Assembly (NCBI RefSeq): GCF_001888185.1
Contig: NZ_CP016364.1
Coordinates: 1,488,001 to 1,552,000 of the forward strand
Source of the DNA: Phaeobacter porticola
Lineage (GTDB): Bacteria; Pseudomonadota; Alphaproteobacteria; Rhodobacterales; Rhodobacteraceae
Reading direction: 5' to 3'
Length of the DNA: 64,000 bases
How positions within the stretch are numbered: the first letter of the stretch is position 1; each line of letters opens with the position of its first letter. A program made the position numbers and the translations under genes. Below the pieces are notes generated by a model that did not search any database, had not been told where the DNA came from, and worked only from the letters and a program-made list of their open reading frames with translations. Below, piece after piece: positions 1-9,854 of this stretch.

Positions 1-88
1 CGATGTGACCCGGCTCAGAACTGGTCGTGCCAAGCGATTGCAACTATGTTACGAAGATCAAAAGACCACTGCCGCAAGGGAACATCGC

Positions 89-1042
89 GTGAGAGATCTG
101 AAAATCCCCGAGCAACGCCACCCGGAAAAGGCGCATCGCCCTGACAATGCTCAGCCGAAAAAGCCAAGCTGGATCCGGGTCAAGGCGCCAGGGGGCAAGG
201 GGTACGCGGAAACGCATAAGATCATGCGAGAGCATAAGCTGGTCACCGTCTGCGAAGAGGCGGGTTGCCCCAATGTTGGCGAATGCTGGAGCCAGGGCCA
301 CGCCACCATGATGATCATGGGCGAGGTTTGCACGCGGGCCTGTTCCTTTTGCAACATTGCCACCGGCAAACCGCCAGAGGCGCTTGATGTGTTTGAACCG
401 GGCCGGGTTGCAGATGCGGTGCAGAAGCTTGGACTGAACCACGTCGTCATTACCTCTGTGGATCGCGATGATATCGACGACGGCGGCGCCGAGCATTTTG
501 CCCAGACAATCCGCGCGGTGCGTCATCGCTCGCCCAAAACCACCATTGAAATTCTCACACCTGATTTTCTGAAATGTGATCCGTCTGTGCTGGAAAAAGT
601 GGTCGAAGCGCGCCCGGATGTGTTCAACCACAATCTGGAAACCGTGCCCGGTCTCTACCCGGAAGTCCGGGCAGGCGCGCGCTATTTTCATTCGCTGCGG
701 TTGTTGCAGCGGGTCAAGGAACTGGATCCGTCCATGTTCACCAAATCTGGCATCATGGTCGGCCTGGGCGAGAACGCGCAGGAGGTAAAGCAGGTGATGG
801 ATGATATGCGGGCCGCAGAGATCGACTTCCTGACCATCGGTCAGTATCTCCAGCCGACGCCGAAACACCATGCGGTCGACCGGTTCGTGACGCCGGAAGA
901 ATTTGAGAGCTATGAGAAAGCCGCCTATGGCAAGGGCTTCCTGATGGTTTCGGCAACGCCGCTGACGCGGTCATCTTACCATGCGGGGGATGATTTTGCC
1001 CAGCTGCGCGCCGCCCGCAACAAGAAGCTTGGCCTGGCATGA
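89..1042 (+). CDS. lipA: Lipoyl synthase LipA
   Basis: Radical-SAM enzyme that inserts two sulfurs into protein-bound octanoyl groups to make lipoate, in the cytosol. The 317-residue protein carries both iron-sulfur signatures of the family: the auxiliary-cluster cysteines Cys55, Cys60 and Cys66, and the radical-SAM CxxxCxxC at Cys81, Cys85 and Cys88. The open frame extends upstream to position 5, but I chose the GTG at 89 because an AAGGGA ribosome site lies about 7 bases before it and family homology begins with the RDLKIPEQR stretch just after it. The stop overlaps the next gene's start (ATGA), so the two are probably translationally coupled. Function is secure; the start is likely but not proven. 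Confidence 0.96.
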   Translation: MRDLKIPEQRHPEKAHRPDNAQPKKPSWIRVKAPGGKGYAETHKIMREHKLVTVCEEAGCPNVGECWSQGHATMMIMGEVCTRACSFCNIATGKPPEALDVFEPGRVADAVQKLGLNHVVITSVDRDDIDDGGAEHFAQTIRAVRHRSPKTTIEILTPDFLKCDPSVLEKVVEARPDVFNHNLETVPGLYPEVRAGARYFHSLRLLQRVKELDPSMFTKSGIMVGLGENAQEVKQVMDDMRAAEIDFLTIGQYLQPTPKHHAVDRFVTPEEFESYEKAAYGKGFLMVSATPLTRSSYHAGDDFAQLRAARNKKLGLA

Positions 1043-2181
1043 CGCCGGACCGTCTGGCGCAGCTGGCAGAGCTGCGCCATGCGTTGCACCAGATTCCGGA
1101 AATATCGGGGGCCGAGGGAAAGACTGCGGCGTTCATCACCGACTTTCTGCGTGGCCATGATCCTGACCAGCTGCTGACCGGTCTGGGTGGCCATGGCGTT
1201 GCGGCGGTTTATAACGGTGCGGCAGATGGACCGACCGTGATGATCCGCTGTGAGCTGGACGGCCTGCCGATTGAAGAGCTCTCTGATCAGCCCTATCGCT
1301 CGACACACCCGGGGCGCGGCCATCTCTGTGGTCATGATGGGCACATGACCATCGTGGCTGCACTGGCACAGGATCTGGCCGCAAGGCGACCGGCACGAGG
1401 CCGTGTTGTGTTGTTGTTCCAGCCGGCGGAGGAGACCGGGCAGGGCGCGCGTGCTGTGATCGCCGACCCTGCGTTTCCGCAAATTGCACCGGAGTATGCC
1501 TTTGCCCTGCACAATCTTCCGGGGCTGCCGGTCGGGGCTGTGGCCTTATGTACTGAGGCGGCCAATTGTGCGTCCCGCGGGATGCGCATCCGGCTGATGG
1601 GCAAGACCTCTCATGCGGCGGCCCCGCAGGACGGAATTTCACCGGCGGGTGCCATGGCGCAGCTGCTGCCGGGGCTGGTGACGCTTGGCGGAGGTCAGGA
1701 TCTGGGGCCGGATTACGCGCTGGTCACGCTCACTCATGCGCGCCTTGGCGAGGCGACATTTGGTATCGCGCCCGGTGAGGGCGAAGTCTGGGCCACGCTG
1801 CGCACGGTCAATGATGCGCGAATGGAGGCGTTGATCGCTGAGGCCACAGATCTGACAGGTCGGATCTGCGCGGACAGTGGGGTGGGCTGTGACATCAGTT
1901 TTGACGATGTTTTCGACGCCTGCACCAATGACGCTGAGGCCGTGACCATCCTTCAGGCGGCCTGCAACACCGCTGGGCATCCGGTTGAAATCCGCGATCG
2001 GCCGCAGCGTTGGTCCGAGGATTTCGGTCAGTTTGGGAAGACGGCACGGGCTGCGATGATCTGGCTCGGCTCAGGCGAAATGCAGCCGCAACTTCATAAT
2101 CCTGACTATGATTTTCCCGATGACGCGATCCCGGTTGGCGTGTCCATTTTTACTGCCGTCCTTGATGATCTGCTGAGATAA
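1039..2181 (+). CDS. M20-family amidohydrolase/peptidase (hippurate or IAA-amino-acid hydrolase type)
   Basis: Metal-dependent amidohydrolase of the M20D group, 380 residues, normal for the family. Visible motifs are the LCGHDGHM metal-binding segment near residue 97 and the [11 protein letters not shown] segment near residue 130 that carries the catalytic Glu pair; an inserted dimerisation domain follows. Family members hydrolyse N-acyl or N-carbamoyl amino acids, and the natural substrate cannot be read from sequence. The start codon overlaps the lipA stop by four bases. The lipA link suggests co-expression, not necessarily a shared pathway. No signal peptide is visible, so it is probably cytosolic. 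Confidence 0.88.
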   Translation: MTPDRLAQLAELRHALHQIPEISGAEGKTAAFITDFLRGHDPDQLLTGLGGHGVAAVYNGAADGPTVMIRCELDGLPIEELSDQPYRSTHPGRGHLCGHDGHMTIVAALAQDLAARRPARGRVVLLFQPAEETGQGARAVIADPAFPQIAPEYAFALHNLPGLPVGAVALCTEAANCASRGMRIRLMGKTSHAAAPQDGISPAGAMAQLLPGLVTLGGGQDLGPDYALVTLTHARLGEATFGIAPGEGEVWATLRTVNDARMEALIAEATDLTGRICADSGVGCDISFDDVFDACTNDAEAVTILQAACNTAGHPVEIRDRPQRWSEDFGQFGKTARAAMIWLGSGEMQPQLHNPDYDFPDDAIPVGVSIFTAVLDDLLR

Positions 2182-2232
2182 GTTAGATTTCACAGCCTCT
2201 TATGTGCGCATGTTGATGTCGGAAAACGGCGA

Positions 2233-2559
2233 TCAATCGATCAGCGCATCCACCAGAGCAACGGCGCCCACAATCGCCAGCGTGTCCCGCACCACTTCGT
2301 AAATTCGGTCATCCTTGCGGATATAGCGGTGACCCGGAGCAGGCGGCGCCAGCCCCCAACGGGCATGATCGTCGATATAGTCCCAGTCACCGCGCAGCTG
2401 TTGAAAGCCTTGGTGGCGCGGTTTGTGCTGTTTTTTGATCTGACCGGGGGCATGCTGCGCTGCGCTGTTCTTGTGGCCGGGCGCCCATTTCGGGGGCGCG
2501 GCGATCCCTGCGACAGGGGTAAGGGCAAGCGAGGCCGCAGCGATATAGGCCAGTCTCAT
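2233..2559 (-). CDS. RcnB-like small periplasmic protein
   Basis: Predicted exported protein of 108 residues. The N-terminus MRLAYIAAASLALTPVAG is a classic signal peptide ending near the Ala-Ala-Pro site. The mature part is rich in His, Lys and Pro, then has the pattern W-x-Y near GDWDYIDDHARW and a C-terminal YEVVRDTLAIVGAVALVDAL helix. This arrangement matches the RcnB/CigR family, whose E. coli member influences nickel and cobalt homeostasis; a metal role here is inference. I placed the start at 2559 rather than the longer frame because AAGGAG stands 7 bases upstream and the signal peptide begins there. It is convergent with the amidohydrolase gene. Confidence 0.72.
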   Translation of the reverse strand: MRLAYIAAASLALTPVAGIAAPPKWAPGHKNSAAQHAPGQIKKQHKPRHQGFQQLRGDWDYIDDHARWGLAPPAPGHRYIRKDDRIYEVVRDTLAIVGAVALVDALID

Positions 2560-2775
2560 TGTCGATCTCCTTTTTGGTCTCAATGCTTGGGGGAGCCTTG
2601 GAGGGGATCGGGGTATTTGGCAAACGGGCTGTGCAGAAAGACGCTGACGCAACAGCGAGCCATCGGCGGGCTGGTGCCGGTCTGGGGGAATCTTCAGTGC
2701 GTAGGGCGCGGTTGTTTGCGCCCCACGCCGGATTGCTCGGCGGATAATAGCGACCGGGAGAAGCCGGGCGCAGGT

Positions 2776-3321
2776 TCAGCCGTCTTCTGTGAAGCGGACT
2801 TTGCCGATGAAGGGCAGATTGCGGTTGCGCTGCGCGTAGTCGATTCCGTAGCCGACGACAAATTCATCCGGGATCTCAAAGCCGATCCAATCAGAGCGGA
2901 AATCGACCTCACGACGGGAGGGTTTGTCGAGCAACGCGATAGATTTCAGCCGGGCTGGCTGGCGGCTGCGCAACAGATGCGTCACGTGGTTCAGTGTATG
3001 GCCGGTGTCGACAATATCCTCAACAACCAGCACATCACGGCCTTCAATTGCGCCGCGCAAGTCCTTGAGAATGCGGACTTCCCGGCTGCTTTCCATGGCG
3101 TCGCCGTAAGAGGACGCCTCAAGAAAATCGACCTCGATCGGCAGATCCAGTTCCCGCACTAGGTCGGCGATAAAGACAAAGCTACCACGCAGCAGCCCCA
3201 CCACCACCAGTTTGTCGGTGCCTTCAAATTCTGTCTGGATCTCGGCGCAAAGCTCTTCGATCCGCGCCGCAATGGCTTTGGCTGAGATCATCACATCGAT
3301 GACATATGGCCGCTGTGTCAT
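2776..3321 (-). CDS. hpt: Hypoxanthine phosphoribosyltransferase
   Basis: Purine-salvage enzyme that joins hypoxanthine or guanine to PRPP, giving IMP or GMP. The 181-residue length is typical. The PRPP-binding loop [13 protein letters not shown] is present in the middle of the protein, and the [12 protein letters not shown] and [22 protein letters not shown] C-terminal segment (here [10 protein letters not shown]) is the usual Hpt signature. The gene is transcribed away from the RatA-like gene, leaving about 70 bases for divergent promoters. The same window holds guaB, which draws on the same IMP pool, but about 60 kb away. Confidence 0.95.
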   Translation of the reverse strand: MTQRPYVIDVMISAKAIAARIEELCAEIQTEFEGTDKLVVVGLLRGSFVFIADLVRELDLPIEVDFLEASSYGDAMESSREVRILKDLRGAIEGRDVLVVEDIVDTGHTLNHVTHLLRSRQPARLKSIALLDKPSRREVDFRSDWIGFEIPDEFVVGYGIDYAQRNRNLPFIGKVRFTEDG

Positions 3322-3394
3322 GGGTGCCCCCTTGAATTTCCCGCGCGTTCATATGACATGACGCGGGACGATCATAGCAGGAAATGCGCCTCTT

Positions 3395-3841
3395 ATGCCT
3401 ACCCATTCAGAAACCCGGCCAATGCCTTACACGGCTCAGCAGATGTATGATCTGGTGGCTGATGTCGGCGATTACCCCAAGTTTCTGCCATGGTGCTCCG
3501 CTGCCCGTATCCGCAGCCGCACGCCACTGGGGGAGGCTGAGGTGATGGAGGCGGACTTGGTGATCTCCTTCAAGGTGTTTCGCGAACGCTTTGGCAGCCG
3601 GGTCACGCTGTTCGCCGAGGAGAAGAAAATCGACACGGAATATCTGGACGGGCCGTTTCGTTACATGAAATCCAATTGGGCGTTTGCGGATCGTGCGGAT
3701 GGTGGCTGTGATGTGTCGTTCTATGTTGATTTTGAGTTCAAGAACGCCGTGCTGCAGGGCATCATTGGTGTCGTTTTCAACGAGGCGATGCAGCGGATCG
3801 TACGCGCGTTCGAGCGACGCGCGGCGGAGCTATATACCTGA
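3395..3841 (+). CDS. RatA/Coq10-type START-domain protein (SRPBCC fold)
   Basis: A 148-residue single-domain protein of the SRPBCC superfamily. Typical signatures are YDLVADVGDYPKFLPWC near the N-terminus and a C-terminal FNEAMQRIVRAFERRA helix. In alphaproteobacteria this family is variously called ubiquinone-binding Coq10 homologue or RatA ribosome-association toxin. The proposed roles are chaperoning ubiquinone or respiratory lipid binding; the toxin name comes from E. coli and should not be read as evidence of a toxin-antitoxin pair here, since no RatB-like partner adjoins it. The gene is followed directly by a strong intrinsic terminator and is divergent from hpt. Confidence 0.85.
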   Translation: MPTHSETRPMPYTAQQMYDLVADVGDYPKFLPWCSAARIRSRTPLGEAEVMEADLVISFKVFRERFGSRVTLFAEEKKIDTEYLDGPFRYMKSNWAFADRADGGCDVSFYVDFEFKNAVLQGIIGVVFNEAMQRIVRAFERRAAELYT

Positions 3842-3870
3842 TCAACACTGAGGCCTAAGTGGTTGAATGC

Positions 3871-3901
3871 AAACGGGCCCGCGATGCAGGCCCGTTTTTT
3901 G
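3871..3901 (+). terminator. Rho-independent terminator after the RatA-like gene
   Basis: A 9-base perfect stem (AAACGGGCC at 3871-3879 with GGCCCGTTT at 3889-3897) encloses a 9-base loop and runs into a T tract. It sits between two converging genes and could also act weakly on amt transcripts. Confidence 0.9.
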
Positions 3902-3918
3902 ATACTGATGCTGTGGTC

Positions 3919-5100
3919 TCAGCTGGTCATGTCGTAGGCGCGTTCACCGTGAACGGTGATATCAAGCCCGTTGGTCTCCGTCTCCAGGTCGACGCGCAGC
4001 GGTGTGATCGCGGCGGTAACCTTGACCAGAACGACGGTCACAACGGCGGTGAAGACCCCAACCACAACCAGACCGCCAAGCTGTGCGAACCAACTGCCCG
4101 CGCCGAAGACCGCGATCATGATGGTGCCGAAGATGCCGCCGACACCATGCACGGCGAAGACATCAAGCGTGTCGTCGATCTTCAGCAGGTTTCTGACGAC
4201 GTTCACGGCTTCTTGGCAGAGGATACCGGCGACAGCACCGATCACCAGCGCCTCGACCGGGCCGACAAAGCCGGAGGCAGGCGTGATGGAGGCAAGGCCC
4301 GCGATGGTGCCGGTGACGAGGCCTACCATGGACGCCTTACCGTATTTGATCTTCTCCCACAGCGCCCAGGTCAGTGAGGCGATGGCGGCGGAGATATGGG
4401 TGACAGTCAGCGCCATCGCCGCGCCACCGTCTGCGGCCAGCTGCGAGCCACCGTTGAAGCCGAACCACCCAACCCAGAGCATGGCCGCGCCGATGAAGAC
4501 ATAGCCGGGGTTGTGCGGCGGTGTGGTGCGGTTTTTGCGAGGGCCAAGGAACACCGCGATGATCAGCGCCGCCAGACCTGCGGTTTCATGCACCACGATG
4601 CCACCGGCAAAGTCGCGCACGCCGACTTCGCCAAAGATGCCGCCATCGGCCAGCATGCCGCCGCCCCAGATCCAATGCACGACGGGCGCGTAGCACAGGA
4701 GCATCCAGAGGCCGGAAAACACCAGCACAAAGCCAAAGCCCACGCGCTCGACATAGGCGCCCACGATTAGGGCAGGCGTGATGATGGCGAAGGTCATCTG
4801 GAAGGCAAAAAACAGAACCTCGGGTAGGGTGCCAGAGAGGCTGTCTGCGGTGACGCCGGACAGGAACATCTTGTCCAGACCGCCCCAGATACCTGAGGTG
4901 CCGCTTCCGAAGGCGATGGAATAGCCGAAGGCCAGCCACAGAACGCTCATCAAACAGGCAATGGCGTAGCATTGCATAAACACGCTGAGCACATTTCGGG
5001 CGCGGACAAGGCCGCCGTAAAACAGGGCAAGCCCCGGCAATGTCATGAAGAGGACAAGGGCCGTGGCCACAATAATCCAAGCTGTATCGGCTGCGTTCAT
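3919..5100 (-). CDS. amt: Ammonium transporter (Amt/Rh family)
   Basis: Inner-membrane ammonium channel of 393 residues with about eleven hydrophobic segments. The N-terminus has LPGLALFYGGLVRARNVLS, the Amt signature. The twin-His region appears as VVHETAGLAAL and, later, FAVHGVGGIFGT. There is no long N-terminal signal peptide, unlike many AmtB proteins. No glnK (PII) gene precedes it: the next gene upstream is cinA and the 205-base gap has no ORF of that type. The ntr regulators encoded from 8.7 kb onward probably govern nitrogen-dependent expression, but no operator was identified with confidence. Confidence 0.95.
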   Translation of the reverse strand: MNAADTAWIIVATALVLFMTLPGLALFYGGLVRARNVLSVFMQCYAIACLMSVLWLAFGYSIAFGSGTSGIWGGLDKMFLSGVTADSLSGTLPEVLFFAFQMTFAIITPALIVGAYVERVGFGFVLVFSGLWMLLCYAPVVHWIWGGGMLADGGIFGEVGVRDFAGGIVVHETAGLAALIIAVFLGPRKNRTTPPHNPGYVFIGAAMLWVGWFGFNGGSQLAADGGAAMALTVTHISAAIASLTWALWEKIKYGKASMVGLVTGTIAGLASITPASGFVGPVEALVIGAVAGILCQEAVNVVRNLLKIDDTLDVFAVHGVGGIFGTIMIAVFGAGSWFAQLGGLVVVGVFTAVVTVVLVKVTAAITPLRVDLETETNGLDITVHGERAYDMTS

Positions 5101-5188
5101 CCGCCGTTCCTTCCACGTGTGAGGCTGTGTCTTGATCTGAGGCCTGACAAAGCGGAACCGGGGCGTTGAAAAAAGCGGCAGGTTGCAA

Positions 5189-5218
5189 ATTTGCGCCAGA
5201 AAAGCGGGCTTTTGTCAA
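5189..5218 (-). promoter_or_regulatory. Candidate amt promoter
   Basis: On the minus strand a perfect TTGACA (5213-5218) lies upstream of amt, with a weak -10 candidate GCAAAT 18 bases on (5189-5194). A GG/GC pair resembling a sigma-54 site overlaps it, but its spacing is one base short. This is tentative. Confidence 0.35.
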
Positions 5219-5305
5219 AATGCTTAATAATTGAGCGCCTCTGCGCGCGCGATGCTCAATTCGCATCCGTTCTATGAAATAGCGGCAGATGCGCTGTGGT
5301 TTGCG

Positions 5306-5794
5306 TCAACCTTGCGGATTTGCCGTAAGGGATTGCCAGATCAGCGACAGCGCGTGGTCGCGTGTCGCTGCGCGCACCTGTTCGCGGCCAAGCGGGCCAA
5401 AATCAACTGTCTCGACATGGGTTGGCAGCTTTTGCTGTGCCAGGGCAAAGCACACCCGCCCCTCGGGCTTATGCTCAGAGCCGCCGGGGCCTGCGATGCC
5501 GGTGACCGCGATGCTCAGGGTGACGTCAGCGCGGGTCAGCGCCCCTTCGGCCATCTCGACAGCAACCTCCTCGCTGACGGCGCCGACAGTGGCAAGGGTG
5601 CTCTCGCGCACGCCGAGCATGTCTTGCTTAGCGCGGTTGGAGTAGGTGACATAGCCCCGGTCAACCACTGAAGAGGATCCAGGAACATCCGTGAGGGCGG
5701 CTGCGATCATGCCTGCGGTACAGCTCTCGGCGGTGGCAATGGTGACCCCCTTCGCACGGGCCTTGTGGATGAGAGCAGCGACATCCATGATCAC
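5306..5794 (-). CDS. cinA: CinA C-terminal-type nicotinamide-nucleotide amidohydrolase (PncC-like)
   Basis: Stand-alone CinA C-terminal domain of 162 residues. Family members deamidate nicotinamide mononucleotide in pyridine-nucleotide recycling. Characteristic segments are TIATAESCTAGMIAAALTD near the N-terminus, VDRGYVTYSNRAKQDMLGV in the middle and AVTGIAGPGGSEHKPEGRV later. The N-terminal MoCF-like domain of full-length CinA is absent, as is normal for the short type. It is the last gene of a three-gene overlap set with ispDF and pgpA; its ATG overlaps the pgpA stop as ATGA. Confidence 0.93.
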   Translation of the reverse strand: MIMDVAALIHKARAKGVTIATAESCTAGMIAAALTDVPGSSSVVDRGYVTYSNRAKQDMLGVRESTLATVGAVSEEVAVEMAEGALTRADVTLSIAVTGIAGPGGSEHKPEGRVCFALAQQKLPTHVETVDFGPLGREQVRAATRDHALSLIWQSLTANPQG

Positions 5795-6297
5795 ATTCCC
5801 AACACACCGTGTGAAAAGCCAGCAAGGGCGGCCACGCCGATCGCCGCGAGGATACCAGCGATGATATCATCCATCATCACGCCTGTGGCGCCCTTTTGGC
5901 GGTCGGCCCAGCCGACAGGGCCGGGTTTCCAGATGTCAAACAGCCGAAACAGCACGAAGGCCGCGATCCAACCAGGCCAGAGTGCTGTGATGGCGATGTC
6001 ATGCGCCCATGCAGGATAAGAGATTGCCCAGAGCGCGATGAACTGGCCTGCGACCTCATCCAGTACAAATTCGGAGGGGTCCATGTTTTCGCGGTTGCGG
6101 GTCATTGCCTCCGCAGCCCAGACGCCGACGACCATGCAAATCACGGTCGCAAGCGCCAGCAGAAGAAAGCCGCCCAATTGGTGCAGGACAAACGCCATGG
6201 GAAGGGCTGCCAGTGATCCCCAGGTGCCGGGGGCGGGCCGCAGATAGCCAACGCCGCCAACGGTGCCGATCAGGAAAGCAAGACGCGATTTTTTCAT
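5791..6297 (-). CDS. pgpA: Phosphatidylglycerophosphatase A
   Basis: Membrane phosphatase of 168 residues that converts phosphatidylglycerophosphate to phosphatidylglycerol. It has the family layout: an N-terminal [19 protein letters not shown] segment, several membrane helices, the [17 protein letters not shown] catalytic region, and the C-terminal DDIIAGILA segment. Both ends overlap neighbours by four bases (ispDF upstream, cinA downstream), showing tight translational coupling. The operon therefore joins isoprenoid, phospholipid and NAD-recycling functions. I see nothing unusual in the protein. Confidence 0.95.
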   Translation of the reverse strand: MKKSRLAFLIGTVGGVGYLRPAPGTWGSLAALPMAFVLHQLGGFLLLALATVICMVVGVWAAEAMTRNRENMDPSEFVLDEVAGQFIALWAISYPAWAHDIAITALWPGWIAAFVLFRLFDIWKPGPVGWADRQKGATGVMMDDIIAGILAAIGVAALAGFSHGVLGM

Positions 6298-7514
6298 GGT
6301 TTCACCACGCAGGCTGTAGCGATGGCGGCAATGCCTTCGCCGCGCCCGGTGAAACCAAGCCGTTCGGAGGTTGTCGCCTTGATTGAAACTCGGGAGATGT
6401 CGATAGAGAGGATCTCAGCCACAACGGTGCGCATGGCGGGGGCGTGGGGGGTGATCTTCGGGAATTCACAGACCAGCGTGCAGTCCACATTGGAGATCTG
6501 ATAGCCCTTGGAGCGGGTCAGATCGGCGGCGTGGCGCAGGAAGATATCGCTGGCGGCACCTTTCCATTGCGGATCCGAGGGCGGGAAGTGGCGGCCAATG
6601 TCGCCCTCCGCCAGCGCGCCGTAGAGGGCATCGGTAATGGCGTGCAGCCCGACGTCTGCATCAGAATGCCCCTGAAGGCCACGATCATGTGCCAGGGGCA
6701 CACCGCAGAGCACGACTTCGTCCCCCGGTCCGAACCGGTGAACATCATAGCCATTGCCAAGCCTTACATCCATGTCGCCCCCTAATATGCGCGCGGCCCG
6801 GTCGAAATCCTCCGGGCGGGTGATTTTCATATTGTCTGGGTCGCCCGGAATGATGGCAACGTCAATCCCTGCCGCGCGGGCGACCTCCACATCATCTGCG
6901 GCTTCCATGCTATTTGCCGCAAGCTGCTGATGGGCAGCGCGGATTTCAGCCAGACGAAATCCTTGCGGTGTCTGCGCGGCATGAAGACCTGCGCGGTCCT
7001 GTGTTCCGGTGACATACCCGTCTGCGCCACGCCACAGCGCATCGGTCACGGCGAGGGCAGGGGCCGCGGCCAGCGACGTGTCTAACGCGCTCAAGACATC
7101 GTGAACCACCCGGCCCGAAACGCAAGGTCGGGCTGCATCATGGATCAGCACACGGTCAACATCGTGATGTGCCAGCAGCTCTAATCCATTGGCAACGGAT
7201 TGTGAGCGGGTCGCCCCCCCTCGTGTCAGCAAAATATCGTCTTGCGCTGCGAATTCTTGCCAGATCTCGGTATCCTGAGGCGATAGAACCAAGGCAATCT
7301 GGTCTATCCCGACCTTGCGAAACGCGTCGAGCGTCCAGTCGATCACTCGACGTCCCGCCAGCGGACGCCATTGCTTTGCCAGACCTCCGCCAGCGCGCAG
7401 ACCCTTGCCTGCGGCGACAATCAGCGCGGCGGTTTGGTGGTTCGGGACGTGGGTCACCTCGGGTGTGCCTGCGGTGGCGGCTGCAGACACGGATGGGAAG
7501 GGATCAGACGGCAT
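6294..7514 (-). CDS. ispDF: Bifunctional IspD/IspF (MEP pathway)
   Basis: Fusion of two non-consecutive enzymes of the MEP isoprenoid pathway. The N-terminal half is 2-C-methyl-D-erythritol 4-phosphate cytidylyltransferase, with the nucleotide loop [19 protein letters not shown]. The C-terminal half, beginning at [18 protein letters not shown], is 2-C-methylerythritol 2,4-cyclodiphosphate synthase with the metal-binding [19 protein letters not shown]. Such fusions are common in alphaproteobacteria. I placed the start at 7514, giving 406 residues, because AAGAGG lies 7 bases upstream; the open frame continues upstream to 7583 without homology. The stop overlaps the pgpA start. Confidence 0.95.
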   Translation of the reverse strand: MPSDPFPSVSAAATAGTPEVTHVPNHQTAALIVAAGKGLRAGGGLAKQWRPLAGRRVIDWTLDAFRKVGIDQIALVLSPQDTEIWQEFAAQDDILLTRGGATRSQSVANGLELLAHHDVDRVLIHDAARPCVSGRVVHDVLSALDTSLAAAPALAVTDALWRGADGYVTGTQDRAGLHAAQTPQGFRLAEIRAAHQQLAANSMEAADDVEVARAAGIDVAIIPGDPDNMKITRPEDFDRAARILGGDMDVRLGNGYDVHRFGPGDEVVLCGVPLAHDRGLQGHSDADVGLHAITDALYGALAEGDIGRHFPPSDPQWKGAASDIFLRHAADLTRSKGYQISNVDCTLVCEFPKITPHAPAMRTVVAEILSIDISRVSIKATTSERLGFTGRGEGIAAIATACVVKP

Positions 7515-7695
7515 AGGGCGCCTCTTTGTTGGGTGACAATTGTTTAGGAGGTGATGCAAGGGGAGGCAATCACCCTGGGTCACATGCTTAAAAAATAGGC
7601 AAATGCCAAAAGATACAGCCTTGCCGTCAGCGGTTTCATTGTCGCATAGAGGCCGCTTCGGTTAGAAACGCTTCATATGCACAAGGATTAGGCAG

Positions 7696-8709
7696 TTGTC
7701 CTTCACTCTCGGTTCCACCTCTCTGACCCCTCCCATCGCTTTGGCGCCGATGGCCGGAATCACGGATCGCCCCTTTCGCGATCTGGTGCGCAGCTTTGGC
7801 GTCGGGCTGATGGTGAGCGAGATGGTCGCCAGTCAGGAAATGGTACAGGCCAAGCCCGGTGTGCGCGAACGCGCTGAGCTGAGTGCGGATGTCGAGAATA
7901 CCGCCGTGCAGATCGCCGGGCGCGATGCCTATTGGATGGCAGAGGCCGCACGACAGGTGGAAAGCCGCGGTGCAAAAGTCATCGACATCAATATGGGCTG
8001 CCCGGCCAAGAAGGTGACCAATGGCTATTCCGGTTCCGCCCTGCTGAAGACGCCGGATCACGCGCTGTCACTGATTGAGGCGGTGGTGACCGCAGTGTCG
8101 GTGCCGGTCACGCTGAAAACGCGACTTGGCTGGGACGATAATAGCCTGAATGCCGCCGATGTGGCCCGCCGTGCGCAGGACGCAGGCGTGCAGATGGTGA
8201 CCATTCACGGCCGCACCCGCTGTCAGTTCTATAAAGGGAGCGCGGATTGGAAGGCGATTTCTGCAGTAAAAGCCGCGTTGACCGTGCCGCTGCTGGCGAA
8301 TGGGGATATAACAGATACTGCAACCGCACGAACCGCGCTGGCACAATCTGGTGCCGATGGGGTCATGATCGGGCGCGGAGTGCAGGGCAAACCCTGGCTG
8401 CTGGCTGAGGTGGCCCATGACATCTGGGGCACAGATTCCCCCTCTGTACCTGTTGGTGATGATCTGGTGCGGTTGGTGAGCGCCCACTACGAGGCAATGC
8501 TGGATTTCTATGGTCTGGATTTGGGCATCCGTGTCGCCCGTAAACACCTTGGTTGGTATATGGATGAGGTCGGTACACCCGCACGGCTGCGCCGCGAGGT
8601 GCTGACGGCCAAAGTTTCCAATGCAGTGCTGCGCCTTTTGCCTGATGCGCTGACATCTGACGCTGGGCCTGACCTGACACCGGGGAATGTGGATGGGCAG
8701 GCGGCATGA
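7696..8709 (+). CDS. dusB: tRNA-dihydrouridine synthase B (NifR3)
   Basis: Flavoprotein that reduces specific uridines in tRNA to dihydrouridine; 337 residues. Signatures are APMAGITDRPFRDL at the N-terminus, the catalytic-Cys segment DINMGCPAKKV, and GVMIGRGVQGKPWL. The start is TTG, supported by AAGGA 8 bases upstream; the nearest upstream ATG runs into a stop at once. The gene is the classical nifR3, first of a run dusB-ntrB-ntrC, and its stop overlaps the ntrB start (ATGA). It is divergent from ispDF across about 180 bases, where the operon promoter should lie. Confidence 0.95.
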   Translation: MSFTLGSTSLTPPIALAPMAGITDRPFRDLVRSFGVGLMVSEMVASQEMVQAKPGVRERAELSADVENTAVQIAGRDAYWMAEAARQVESRGAKVIDINMGCPAKKVTNGYSGSALLKTPDHALSLIEAVVTAVSVPVTLKTRLGWDDNSLNAADVARRAQDAGVQMVTIHGRTRCQFYKGSADWKAISAVKAALTVPLLANGDITDTATARTALAQSGADGVMIGRGVQGKPWLLAEVAHDIWGTDSPSVPVGDDLVRLVSAHYEAMLDFYGLDLGIRVARKHLGWYMDEVGTPARLRREVLTAKVSNAVLRLLPDALTSDAGPDLTPGNVDGQAA

Positions 8710-9848
8710 CGGAGGATCTGACTGGATCAGCGGCGGTGCAGGATTGGAGCGGTGCCGATAGTGCGCTCTGGACCTCATTGCCGGTGCCTGCGTTTGTAAT
8801 CGACGAGAACGCCAGGATCGTCGATGTAAATTCTGCCGGGGAAGGGTTTCTCAATACCTCGCGCAAGGCGCTGCTGGGCAAGGCGATCTGGCAGCATGTG
8901 ATCATCGCGCCCGCCATCGACGACGCTGTGGACCGGGCCCGCGACAACGGCACGCCGCTGTTTGTAAACGATATTGATGTGGGGGCGCCCGGACGCGCCC
9001 CGTTGCAATGCAATGTCCAGGTGGCGCGGGTTCAGGGCCTGGGGCGCAAGATGCTGATCCTGCTCTCCCCGCGCGAGCTGGCCGGACGCCTGACGCAGAA
9101 CCATTCCGCCAAATCCGCCGCACAATCCGCGATCGGTATGGCCGAGATGCTGGCCCATGAGATCAAGAACCCGCTGGCAGGTATCACTGGGGCGGCGCAG
9201 CTGCTGTCGATGGGGCTGACAGGCGATGATCTGGAGCTGACTGATCTGATTGTCAGCGAAAGCCGACGCATTGTGAAACTACTGGAACAGGTGGAACAAT
9301 TCGGCAACCTGTCAGAACCCGCGTTTCAAGAGGTCAACATCCATGATGTGCTGGACCGCGCACGCCGGTCGGCCCTGTTGGGGTTCGGCGCGCATATGAC
9401 CATCATCGAGGATTATGACCCATCCTTGCCGATGGCCTGGGGCGACGGTGACCAGTTGTTGCAGGTGGTGCTGAACCTGTTGAAGAACGCAGCAGAGGCT
9501 GCGGATCCGGGGGGCGGGACCATACGGATCCGTACCTTTTATGAGCATTCTTTTCGGCTGCGGCGCAGCGATGGCTCTGGCAAGCTGTTGCCGCTGCAGA
9601 TTGAGATTTCCGACGATGGCCCGGGCCTGCCTGAGGCGATCCGCGACGATATCTTTGATCCCTTTGTGTCTGGACGTGAGAATGGCACCGGGCTTGGGCT
9701 GGCGCTGGTCAGCAAGATCATTGCTGATCACCAGGGCTGGATCTCTGTCAATTCCGAACCCGGCCAGACGGTTTTTCGGCTGTCACTGTCGCGTATGCCC
9801 ACTGCACCGCGCCCCGCACCCATCCCAAACGCCCCACGGCAGGAGTAG
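8706..9848 (+). CDS. ntrB: Nitrogen sensor histidine kinase NtrB (GlnL)
   Basis: Cytoplasmic kinase and phosphatase of NtrC, controlled in related bacteria by PII proteins. The 380 residues show an N-terminal PAS domain (about 20-120), a HisKA segment with phosphoacceptor His151 in MLAHEIKNPLAGI, and a C-terminal ATPase domain with NLLKNAAEA, DDGPGLPE and GTGLGLALV boxes. No membrane segments are present. It starts inside the dusB stop and is followed six bases later by ntrC, so the three form one operon. No PII gene lies nearby. Confidence 0.95.
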   Translation: MTEDLTGSAAVQDWSGADSALWTSLPVPAFVIDENARIVDVNSAGEGFLNTSRKALLGKAIWQHVIIAPAIDDAVDRARDNGTPLFVNDIDVGAPGRAPLQCNVQVARVQGLGRKMLILLSPRELAGRLTQNHSAKSAAQSAIGMAEMLAHEIKNPLAGITGAAQLLSMGLTGDDLELTDLIVSESRRIVKLLEQVEQFGNLSEPAFQEVNIHDVLDRARRSALLGFGAHMTIIEDYDPSLPMAWGDGDQLLQVVLNLLKNAAEAADPGGGTIRIRTFYEHSFRLRRSDGSGKLLPLQIEISDDGPGLPEAIRDDIFDPFVSGRENGTGLGLALVSKIIADHQGWISVNSEPGQTVFRLSLSRMPTAPRPAPIPNAPRQE

Positions 9849-9854
9849 CACATC

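Noticed and set aside
5..88. N-terminal extension of lipA
   Set aside because: The extension has no LipA homology, and a good ribosome site marks the GTG at 89.
3395..3841. RatA toxin of a toxin-antitoxin pair
   Set aside because: No antitoxin-like neighbour exists. The family is better viewed as Coq10/START-type in alphaproteobacteria.
3859..5169. Several plus-strand frames across amt
   Set aside because: They are shadows of the amt gene, with Asp- and His-rich composition typical of reversed membrane-protein codons.
5181..5200. Sigma-54 promoter for amt
   Set aside because: A GG and GC pair is present, but the spacing is one base short of the strict requirement, and the local NtrC lacks the sigma-54 contact loop.
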